Shown: positions 6,616 through 13,415 of the stretch, one piece after another
Position numbering within the stretch: position 1 is the first letter of the stretch
Layout: each line of letters opens with the position of its first letter
Assembly: GCA_030612225.1 (NCBI GenBank)
Contig: JAUWOH010000044.1
Span: 1 to 13,554, forward strand
Reading direction: 5' to 3'
From: Desulfobacteraceae bacterium
Lineage (GTDB): Bacteria; Desulfobacterota; Desulfobacteria; Desulfobacterales; JAUWMJ01
Length of the DNA stretch: 13,554 bases
The notes under the pieces: model-generated
Database searches by the model: none
The model's input: only the letters and a program-made list of their open reading frames with translations
What the model was told of the DNA's origin: nothing
Position numbers and translations under genes: made by a program

Positions 6616-8679
6616 ATGAAATTGAAATTTCACAGCAGAATTTATTTAGGAATTTTTTTTCCACTTCTGTTGCTTGGAGTAGTCAACTTCTTTATGGTCA
6701 CCATGATCATGAAAGATGCCTTACTGGAAGAGAACCGGAATCGCGGAATCTCTATTGGCATCAATCTTGCGGCCCGAGTGACTGAGCCCGTTCTGGCCAT
6801 GGACTTTTTTAGAATGAAGGCCCTTGTTGACAAAACGATTGGATTAAGTGATGACATCTACTACACCTTTGTCCTTGATACCAAAGGAGAACCCCTTGTT
6901 CATACCTTTCAAGACGGTTTCCCGGTGGACCTGAAAGCGGTGAATATTGTTTCAGATAATCAGGACTATAACATACGGGTACTTGATACAGGGAGTGAAC
7001 TAATTTATGACTACGCATTCCCTGTGATTATTGACAATGATCTTCTGGGAACCGTTCGGCTTGGTTTACTCCGTACCAAAGTTCAGGAGGCGATCAACCG
7101 TGTAATGTTGAGCGCGTTTCTGTCAACCGGGATGGTTATATTCTTTGCTGGTTTTGTTGGAACAGTCCTCGCCCGGCCCATAACCGGACGCATCAAAATT
7201 CTTCATGAATCTTCTGAGCAGGTAATGAGAGGAAAACTCGATTCCAAAACCTCACCGGTTTTAAAAAAGAACTGCTGGGAGATCATGAACTGTGGAAAAC
7301 TTGGTTGCCCTGCCTATGGAAACGTTAATCATCGTTGCTGGTATATAGCTGGAACTCTCTGTCCTAACTGCACTGAAGGTGAATATGCCCAAAAAATATG
7401 GAGCTGTAAAAATTGTCAGGTTTATCATAAATGTTCAGGCGATGAAATCCAAAGCCTTGCTGAGAGCTTTGACTCCATGATCCTGTCATTGAAAACCCAC
7501 CTCTCTGAGCTCCAAAATGCAGAAAAAACACTAAAAGAGCAGCGTCAACTGCTCAGAACCATCCTGGATTCAACCCCAGACTTTGTTTCCCTCCAGGATC
7601 TCCAGTCTGTATACCAGGCTGTGAACATATCCTTTTGCGCAATAGTGGGCAAAAGGGAGGAAGATATTATCGGCAAAGCGGACTTTGATCTTTTCTTTGA
7701 AGACATGGCAGAAAAAAACCTCCGGGAGAATCTGGAGATTATTAAGACCGGAAAGCCTCTTAAAAATCAGGAAGAAATTCCCACCAGTGAAGGTAAAAAG
7801 TGGTTCCACGTGGTCAAGATACCTGTGCATGACCCAGATGGTAATGTAATAGGTATTCTTTGGAGCGGAAGAGATATAACTGAATTCAAAGAAATCCAGA
7901 CGCGATTGGTTTTATTCCAGAAAATGGAATCTATCGGACAGTTGGCCGCTGGTGTCGCCCATGAGATTAACACGCCACTTGGAATTATTATGGGTTATGC
8001 ACAGTTGTTGTTGGAAGAGGTGCCACAAGGCGGAGAAGCTTATGATGGCCTTAAAACCATTGAAAGACAAAGCAAAATATGCCGCAGGATTGTGGCCGAC
8101 CTTCTTAGATTTTCCAGACACACAGAAAGCACGGAAAGCATTACAACATCCCTTGATGTGAATCAATCCATTGAGGAAGTAGTGTCTGTTGTGGAACATA
8201 CTTACAAATTGGACAGGGTTGAAATTGAAAAAGATTATTATCCGAATTTGCCTACCTTTAGGGGGGACAAAGAAAAGATCAGGCAGGTTTTCGTAAACTT
8301 GCTGAACAATGCCTTTTATGCTATTGGCACTGACGGCACCATCAGGATCAAAACAAGTTTTGACAACGAAAATGATGAGATAGTAATTTCTGTAGCTGAT
8401 ACAGGCATTGGCATTCCACTTGAGAAAATAGACAGGATCTTCGCTCCGTTTTATACCACCAAACCTGTTGGTGAAGGTACCGGTCTTGGGTTATCAATTA
8501 CTTTTGGTATTCTTCAGGAGCATGGGGGAAGAATAGAAGTCGAGAGCCCTCCCTCGTCTGTATGGGATATAGAGGGTAAGGATGCCAAAGGCACTGTTTT
8601 TATAATACACTTGCCCTTCTCGAAAGACAGAGAAATAAAAGAGGAGATAATAGATGGCCAAAATATTAGTATTAGATGA
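6616..8679 (+). CDS. Sensor histidine kinase with two-CW cysteine domain, PAS, HisKA and HATPase
   Basis: This is a 687-residue inner-membrane kinase. TM1 is at about 9-32, a periplasmic sensor of about 130 residues follows, and TM2 is at about 163-186. A HAMP begins with ARPITGRIKIL at 186-196. It is interrupted at about 217-274 by a Cys-rich module with nine cysteines (220, 226, 231, 241, 249, 252, 264, 267, 273) and the CWEIMNCG and RCW signatures of the two-CW domain. The second HAMP helix resumes at about 275-296, followed by a coiled-coil link and a PAS domain at about 311-427. HisKA has phospho-acceptor H449 (AHEINTP). The ATPase boxes are NLLNNA (561-566), DTGIGIP (595-601) and GEGTGLGLS (619-627). 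The two-CW domain may bind an Fe-S cluster or other metal and sense redox state; that is an inference. No receiver is fused. Its 3' end overlaps the receiver gene by 26 bases. Confidence 0.93.
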   Translation: MKLKFHSRIYLGIFFPLLLLGVVNFFMVTMIMKDALLEENRNRGISIGINLAARVTEPVLAMDFFRMKALVDKTIGLSDDIYYTFVLDTKGEPLVHTFQDGFPVDLKAVNIVSDNQDYNIRVLDTGSELIYDYAFPVIIDNDLLGTVRLGLLRTKVQEAINRVMLSAFLSTGMVIFFAGFVGTVLARPITGRIKILHESSEQVMRGKLDSKTSPVLKKNCWEIMNCGKLGCPAYGNVNHRCWYIAGTLCPNCTEGEYAQKIWSCKNCQVYHKCSGDEIQSLAESFDSMILSLKTHLSELQNAEKTLKEQRQLLRTILDSTPDFVSLQDLQSVYQAVNISFCAIVGKREEDIIGKADFDLFFEDMAEKNLRENLEIIKTGKPLKNQEEIPTSEGKKWFHVVKIPVHDPDGNVIGILWSGRDITEFKEIQTRLVLFQKMESIGQLAAGVAHEINTPLGIIMGYAQLLLEEVPQGGEAYDGLKTIERQSKICRRIVADLLRFSRHTESTESITTSLDVNQSIEEVVSVVEHTYKLDRVEIEKDYYPNLPTFRGDKEKIRQVFVNLLNNAFYAIGTDGTIRIKTSFDNENDEIVISVADTGIGIPLEKIDRIFAPFYTTKPVGEGTGLGLSITFGILQEHGGRIEVESPPSSVWDIEGKDAKGTVFIIHLPFSKDREIKEEIIDGQNISIR

Positions 8680-9013
8680 TGTGTTGGATGCGGTTACCCT
8701 TATAAAAAAGATCTTGCAAAAAAAAGGCCACGAAGTATTTACCTTTACAGAAGAAGAGGAGGCCCTGGATTATGCGAGATCCAATGAGATGGACCTGGCG
8801 ATTATAGATATCAAATTGAAAAAGATGAACGGTGTTGAAGTTTTGGAGGAGCTAAAAAAAATAACTCCTTCAATACGCGCCATCATGCTCACCGGTTATC
8901 CAACCGTAGAGTCAGCGCGGGAATCGTTAAGGCTTGGAGCAACGGAATACTGTGTTAAGCCCATAGACAAAGAAGAGCTGGAAGAAAAAGTGGAAAATGT
9001 CTTAAAGAGCTAA
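8654..9013 (+). CDS. Stand-alone response-regulator receiver
   Basis: This is a 119-residue CheY-like receiver with all key residues: acidic pair D8/D9, phospho-acceptor D52 (AIIDIKL), T80 (MLTGY) and K102 (VKPID). There is no output domain, so it must act through protein-protein contact or pass phosphate onward in a relay. A strong GAGGAG lies seven bases before the ATG. The gene overlaps the kinase gene by 26 bases in another frame, so the two are translated together and it is almost surely the cognate partner. Only five bases separate its stop from the stop of the convergent phosphatase gene, leaving no room for a classical terminator. Confidence 0.93.
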   Translation: MAKILVLDDVLDAVTLIKKILQKKGHEVFTFTEEEEALDYARSNEMDLAIIDIKLKKMNGVEVLEELKKITPSIRAIMLTGYPTVESARESLRLGATEYCVKPIDKEELEEKVENVLKS

Positions 9014-9018
9014 AAGTT

Positions 9019-10191
9019 TTAATCTGTTTCCAAAGAGGCTAAATAATAAAAGTATTTCTGGACAAACCTGCCTGAAACAGTATCGGCCAAAGAAAAAGAT
9101 AAGGTCTTTTTTTCAAGAAATGCTCCGGAAAGTGCAAAAAAGACGTTCCTGGAGATGTCAAAAATGGTGTTATTAATAAGATCAAGATCAACAGTGCCAT
9201 CAGGAACGCCATACAACCTGCATCTTATAGGTCTGTATTCGAACAGGCAGCACTTTGATTCTTTACTTAACGGGCATAAGATCTTTTCTCTGACGTAGGT
9301 TTCGATCAAAGCCTTTTTGTCTTTATCAGGATCATACCCTTTTTCACATAAACGGGCTTTCATGCCTCTTGTTTTTTTGCATACCTCCACAGCCTTGTGA
9401 ATCGCCTCTGTCCTCAAATCACTATTAAGGATGCGATTCATCATATTGCTCAAGTAAATAAGTTCTATAAACTGTAGATCAAAATACTGGAAGCAACATT
9501 CTGAAGATTCAAGCCCGCATATTTTAATGTTGCTCTTGGTCTTGTTCGCCTTTTTTATATCTTCATCTATTTTTTGAATCAGAGCTTCATAATCAGAAAA
9601 ATAGACGCTTAAATCAACAACATTTCTCGCTTCAAGTGAAGGCTCTCTTATCTTTAGGACTCCCGATTTTTTTCCGTATTTTCTCAAAAGTTTCCACTGT
9701 ATATAACTGGCCGGAGTGGCACGTGTGTTTCTCATCTTCCTAGAGGCAACCTTCAGGCCAAGTCCTCTTCTCAGCAAATAGGATGTTACAAATGTACCTG
9801 TCCTCCCAATTCCGTGGCGGCAGTGCACCAGGATTTTTTTACCCAGATAGATAGCTTCATCCAGCCAGGCAAGAGCCTTTTCCATGTCATCCATATCGGG
9901 TGTATTTTCGTCCGGGATCGGGAGATAATAGACCTCAAAGCCTGTCTTTTCCTCGATTTCATGCAGATCGCAATACTCAGCGCAAAGGTTGACAATAGCA
10001 TTGATTCCCTGTTCTCTTATAGAATCAAGTTCAACATACGACATGGGTGCATAGCCAACCGCCAGATAATCCGTAATCCATGTAAGCTGGTAAGTCGATT
10101 CCATTTTTGATTGACGGTTGACGGTTGCCGATTGAATATTTAAGGCTTTCAAGCATTTTTTTAAAAGTCTTAGTCCTGATTCGACCTTCAT
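9019..10191 (-). CDS. Dual-specificity phosphatase fused to a YkgJ-like cysteine-cluster domain
   Basis: This is a 390-residue two-domain protein, cytoplasmic by sequence. The N-terminal half (about 34-175) is a DSP/PTP-type phosphatase: general acid D94 (PIPDENTPD), P-loop HCRHGIGRTG with catalytic C124 and R130, and a helical tail with RATPASYIQWKLL. The C-terminal half (about 220-335) has the YkgJ/UPF0153-type cluster: C225, C232-C233, C306, C314-C315, C324, with the family phrase EYRPIRCRLYGVP. That family is thought to chelate zinc or iron. ATG 10191 has GGAG eight bases upstream. An inner ATG at 10104 begins at the domain edge but lacks a ribosome site. The first 29 residues are encoded partly by a heptamer repeat and may be non-essential. 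Substrate is unknown; protein phospho-Ser/Thr/Tyr or a phospholipid/nucleotide are all possible. Confidence 0.88.
   Translation of the reverse strand: MKVESGLRLLKKCLKALNIQSATVNRQSKMESTYQLTWITDYLAVGYAPMSYVELDSIREQGINAIVNLCAEYCDLHEIEEKTGFEVYYLPIPDENTPDMDDMEKALAWLDEAIYLGKKILVHCRHGIGRTGTFVTSYLLRRGLGLKVASRKMRNTRATPASYIQWKLLRKYGKKSGVLKIREPSLEARNVVDLSVYFSDYEALIQKIDEDIKKANKTKSNIKICGLESSECCFQYFDLQFIELIYLSNMMNRILNSDLRTEAIHKAVEVCKKTRGMKARLCEKGYDPDKDKKALIETYVREKILCPLSKESKCCLFEYRPIRCRLYGVPDGTVDLDLINNTIFDISRNVFFALSGAFLEKKTLSFSLADTVSGRFVQKYFYYLASLETD
10111..10137. repeat. Short heptamer array (CGGTTGA-type) at the phosphatase 5' end
   Basis: TTGACGG units repeat with a period of seven (ttgacgg ttgacgg ttgccga ttga). 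The array lies within the first 29 codons of the assigned phosphatase reading frame. It resembles the period-7/8 arrays at 10221-10250 and 13374-13404 in style but not in exact sequence. Confidence 0.45.
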
Positions 10192-10213
10192 ACTTCATTC
10201 TCCACTTTTGTAT

Positions 10214-10369
10214 CCGTTCACTGGTTCAAAGGTTCAGGGGTTCAAGGTTGCATTCTTGTCTGATGGCTCCATTTTGGAGGCGTATTTATGTGAGTAGCGT
10301 CCTGCTTCGCTTGAAAGCTTCGGGTCTTCAATTTTGTCCTTGTCCCTAACCCTGAACGTTGAATCGTGT
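10214..10369. repeat. Repeat element copy A, with GGTTCA array
   Basis: This fills most of the 230-base gap between the phosphatase and phosphotransferase genes. It opens with CCGTTCA and a period-7/8 array (ggttcaaaggttcaggggttcaa, 10222-10244). It continues GGTTGCATTCT... CCATTTTG and ends CCTAACCCTGAACGTTGAA (about 10344-10363), which is inverted relative to the opening array. The same opening, the GGTTG(T/C)ATTCT and CCATTTTG marks and the CCTAACCCTGAAC ending recur in the same order at 13196-13397, so these are diverged copies of one family. No coding capacity is seen. Confidence 0.6.
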
Positions 10370-10376
10370 CGAAGAT

Positions 10377-10389
10377 CCCGCTGGGCGGG
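10377..10389 (-). terminator. GC hairpin downstream of the phosphotransferase gene (weak terminator candidate)
   Basis: CCCGC-tgg-GCGGG forms a perfect 5-bp stem with a 3-base loop about 33 bases past the stop codon of the phosphotransferase gene. No T-run follows on the minus strand, so it is at best a pause or Rho-assisted site. Confidence 0.2.
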
Positions 10390-10421
10390 GGGCCTTTGAA
10401 CGCTTATCCACTTTTAAACAA

Positions 10422-12983
10422 TCACATCTCAACTGAAGAGAAATGATATCGTCCGTTCATAAACTCTTCCACATAGCTTTCCACCATTTTGCTGTCTTTA
10501 AGATACATATCCATTAACCTTGTGGCGCCGAGAAGACGGCCAATTATATCCAGTTTCTGTTCAATCGATCTCTTTGGGCCCCCTTTGAGCTCTCCATCTA
10601 CAAGATCGTTTATCACATCCACTTTGAATCCAAGTCGATCCAGAATTCCGCTCAGCAAATCGGCCCTTAACATCCTCTTATCAATGTCAGCGCCTCCCCC
10701 GGAAAACCTGAACATAATATAATTATCCTCTGCTTTATCCCCGCAAATTGCATCCAAAATAACAAAATGATAGCCAAAACGCAGATTAAGATTGAGATAG
10801 TCGTGGGAAAGAACAGCATAACTTGCAAACATTGCCGATTCTGCGCTTATGATCCCGCCGCTCATGACAATTTTATCATACTCTGCCCAGTCAAAGTGGG
10901 TAAACCCCGACCAGGTTATTTCAGGATGGGTCAAACCCTTAAATACTGCTCTCATGGGAATGCTGATTATATCGTCCATCATGACTGTTTTTTTATCAGC
11001 CTGGTTTTGCCTTGAGCCACCACCGACATCCACCACATAAAAGAGCATAGGTAATTCCGAAATTAACTTTTTGGCGTCTCCCAGCTTTCTTATCCGCTTA
11101 TCTCCAATGAGAAACATCTCTTGTACAGCTTTTTCATGGACAAACCTGATAATATCATGAAGCGACCTGACCCCATGCGCAACAAAAGACGGATCACGTG
11201 GATCGAGAAGTTTCAAGGGTGAAATAAAGCTCATAACATATCCTAGTTTGCGCATAAACGGACTGTCCGACATGAGATCTCTTCTTGCACAAGGACTTTC
11301 CAGCATTTCCTGGACAATTCCATCATAGACTGTCCTGCCTTCTGCGTATACTGTAACCTCTCTTCCTTCCGGCAGATTTTCTGTGGCAACACCTGTATTC
11401 ACCAGTGTCGGGACACCAAATTCGCGGGCAACAGACGAGAAATGCCCGGCCTTACTCCCTGTGTCGGTTACTACTGCACTTAGCTTGTCTATGACCTTCA
11501 CGTAGTGAGGTGAAGCATTTTTGGCAACCAGCACCGCACCTTCCGGAAGGTTTGCAAGGTCGGATTCCCGGTCTATCCTGAAGACTTTTCCGGCCCCGAT
11601 CCCTGAGCAGGCCATTTCTCCGCCGGAAACAAGCACGGCATTTTCTATATCTTCGAACTTGCATTCAACAGCTTCGGAGTGAACTTCTTCTAATTTAAGG
11701 GGCCGCGATTGAAGGAGAAAAAGATGTCCCCGGCTATCTTTAGCCCATTCAACATCCTGGGGCTCTTTAAAAAACTCTTCGAGTTTCATTCCCCATTCGG
11801 CCAGTTCCAGCGCAGATGCATCGTCAAGTGAAGATAACTTCTTTTTGTCGTCATAGACAGGAATGATCTCGGTCATGTTGTTCTGAGAAAAGACCATCTG
11901 CCTGGATTTAACACCTGTTTTTTTCTTTGTAATCCTTGGCTTTTCCTCTTTTTCGACGTTAATGATGTCCGGAGATGCTTCACCCCCGACCAGCAACTCC
12001 CCAAGACCCCAAATGGAATGAATATTCAGGGTCTTTGAATTTGGGTCTTCAAGGTCGCTGGTATACATAATCCCGCTTGCCTCTGCATCTATCATTTCAA
12101 GTGCCAAAACTGCCATAGGAGTTTCCGTGTCCGAAAGTCCATAGTTTATCCTATAAAATAGAGCTCTGGAGGAATATTTACTTGCAATGACCTCTTTGTA
12201 TGCATCAATTACCCTGTCCTCACTCACATTCAGGACTGTTCGGTACTGCCCTGCAAATGATGATTTTGCATCCTCTGCAACAGCGCTGCTCCGCAGTGCT
12301 ATTCTCACATCCTTGCCCTTGTCCCATGTAACTGCCCTGAATGTTTGAAAGATCGCATCTTCAATGTCCGGAGGGATTTGAGCATTCATTATTATCTCGA
12401 CAAGCTCCTGGGAAGTGGCATCCAGAGAGGCGGTAGAATCGATAGCGAGCTTGACGAGAATTTCATCAATCGATTTCCTGATGGCATTAAATTCAATAAA
12501 GTAACAAAATGCATTGGTTGTAATTACAAAACCTTTTGGTATTGGAAGGCGGAGTTTTTTACCGATTACGGCCAGATTCAACGCCTTGCCCCCTGCCAAT
12601 GCGTGGCCATCCGCGGGAATCTTGCATAGAGGAATGGTAAAGGGGGGAGAGAAATCAAACTCCGGCGGGGCTAACATGAATCTTACGTAGAAGTTGAATT
12701 TCTTAAAATAGTCTTTCAAGTCAAGGTAACGGCCGGGGCACATCCTGGCAAGATCTTGTACCATGCCGGAAACACAATGGGAAAATCCGTTATATTTTTC
12801 CTCGATAAACTTAAAGTCAACTTTAGTCTTGTTATGATATACCTCCTCCAATTCCGCCATCAATTCATGGGAGCATTTGTCGTGGTTCAAGAGGGATTTA
12901 AAAGCCTCATATTTTTCCCTAAGAACGGTTCCTGGTGCAAATACCTGATAGGCCCAGTATTTGAATAGATTGCTTTTAAGCAT
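10422..12983 (-). CDS. PEP-synthase-like phosphotransferase with an atypical C-terminal domain
   Basis: This is an 853-residue protein of the PEP/pyruvate-binding (PPDK/PpsA) superfamily. Residues 1-115 are helical and unassigned. Residues 116-430 are the ATP-grasp PPDK_N domain: AGGKALNLAVI at 130-140, LPIPKGFVIT at 146-155, RIALRSSAVAEDAKSSFAGQYRT at 227-249, and PQDVEWAKDSRG ... LLQSRPL at 408-429. A swivelling phospho-histidine domain spans about 448-562, with VTDTGSKAGHFSSVAREFGVPTLV and H514 as the likely acceptor. Residues about 570-853 are not the usual TIM barrel; they contain GGGSRQN, FRFSGGGAD and LGFKVDVINDLVDGEL. PEP synthase itself is therefore unlikely. An ATP-driven phosphotransferase with another acceptor, by analogy with rifampin phosphotransferase, is an inference. 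AAAAGG lies seven bases before ATG 12983. Confidence 0.85.
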   Translation of the reverse strand: MLKSNLFKYWAYQVFAPGTVLREKYEAFKSLLNHDKCSHELMAELEEVYHNKTKVDFKFIEEKYNGFSHCVSGMVQDLARMCPGRYLDLKDYFKKFNFYVRFMLAPPEFDFSPPFTIPLCKIPADGHALAGGKALNLAVIGKKLRLPIPKGFVITTNAFCYFIEFNAIRKSIDEILVKLAIDSTASLDATSQELVEIIMNAQIPPDIEDAIFQTFRAVTWDKGKDVRIALRSSAVAEDAKSSFAGQYRTVLNVSEDRVIDAYKEVIASKYSSRALFYRINYGLSDTETPMAVLALEMIDAEASGIMYTSDLEDPNSKTLNIHSIWGLGELLVGGEASPDIINVEKEEKPRITKKKTGVKSRQMVFSQNNMTEIIPVYDDKKKLSSLDDASALELAEWGMKLEEFFKEPQDVEWAKDSRGHLFLLQSRPLKLEEVHSEAVECKFEDIENAVLVSGGEMACSGIGAGKVFRIDRESDLANLPEGAVLVAKNASPHYVKVIDKLSAVVTDTGSKAGHFSSVAREFGVPTLVNTGVATENLPEGREVTVYAEGRTVYDGIVQEMLESPCARRDLMSDSPFMRKLGYVMSFISPLKLLDPRDPSFVAHGVRSLHDIIRFVHEKAVQEMFLIGDKRIRKLGDAKKLISELPMLFYVVDVGGGSRQNQADKKTVMMDDIISIPMRAVFKGLTHPEITWSGFTHFDWAEYDKIVMSGGIISAESAMFASYAVLSHDYLNLNLRFGYHFVILDAICGDKAEDNYIMFRFSGGGADIDKRMLRADLLSGILDRLGFKVDVINDLVDGELKGGPKRSIEQKLDIIGRLLGATRLMDMYLKDSKMVESYVEEFMNGRYHFSSVEM

Positions 12984-13032
12984 GGCGGTACCTTTTTGTT
13001 AAGGGTTTTGGGGTTGGGTAAAGGACAGCAAT

Positions 13033-13061
13033 ATAATATTCTCTGTTTCCGCCAAACTCAA
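13033..13061 (-). promoter_or_regulatory. Predicted promoter of the phosphotransferase gene
   Basis: On the minus strand TTGAGT (13056-13061), a 17-base spacer and TATTAT (13033-13038) lie about 50 bases before the start codon. A perfect TTGACA further upstream (13155-13160) has no good -10 partner. Confidence 0.4.
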
Positions 13062-13186
13062 GGAAATAATAAAGCGGGAGCAAAATTATCTGTCGCCAAA
13101 GCCTGATAAATATCCGGCATATCAGATGGGCAAACTTTTCCGCAGTGTGTAATATGTCAAGAGCCCTCACGGAAATAGTAAAGAAT

Positions 13187-13415
13187 TTTGGTAACCGTTC
13201 AGGGGTTCAAAGGTTGTATTCTCATCACCATACGCCATTTTGTAAACTTTTTGTACGGGAAAACAGACCGCTTCCACATTTCCACAAATCTGTAACATGG
13301 CACTTGGCAATAATGTAGCAAAACCCGCATTTCTTACGAGGATTTCAGGGACCTGCTTTCAGTCTTTTTCCTAACCCTGAACCTCTGAACCCTGAACCTG
13401 TGAACGGTTACCAAA
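13187..13415. repeat. Repeat element copy B, with 15-bp terminal inverted repeats
   Basis: This 229-bp segment is bounded by perfect 15-bp inverted repeats, TTTGGTAACCGTTCA at 13187-13201 and its complement at 13401-13415. Inside each end are period-7/8 arrays: GGGGTTCAAAGGTTG at 13202-13216, and CCCTGAA/CCTCTGAA units at 13374-13404. The opening and ending match copy A at 10214-10369. The interior has no credible gene. The right inverted repeat includes the last codons and stop of msrB. It sits between msrB and the phosphotransferase gene and looks like a MITE-like or REP-like element; no flanking target duplication is evident. Confidence 0.7.

Noticed and set aside
10125..10349. 74-residue plus-strand frame in the gap between phosphatase and phosphotransferase genes
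   Set aside because: It is encoded mostly by repeat copy A and the antisense of the phosphatase 5' end. It has no ribosome site or family signal.
10422..12983. Annotation as PEP synthase (ppsA) or pyruvate phosphate dikinase (ppdK)
   Set aside because: The C-terminal PEP/pyruvate barrel expected in both enzymes is not visible, and the phospho-His motif departs from theirs.
13155..13160. Perfect TTGACA on the minus strand as a promoter for the phosphotransferase gene
   Set aside because: No acceptable -10 hexamer occurs at 16-18 bases. The TTGAGT/TATTAT pair closer to the gene fits better.
12976..13170. 64-residue minus-strand frame just upstream of the phosphotransferase gene
   Set aside because: It overlaps the predicted promoter, leader and ribosome site of the phosphotransferase gene, and it has low-complexity composition and no recognisable domain.
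10214..13415. CRISPR array formed by the GGTTCA/CCTGAAC repeats
   Set aside because: The units are 7-8 bases, tandem and without spacers, and no cas genes are present.
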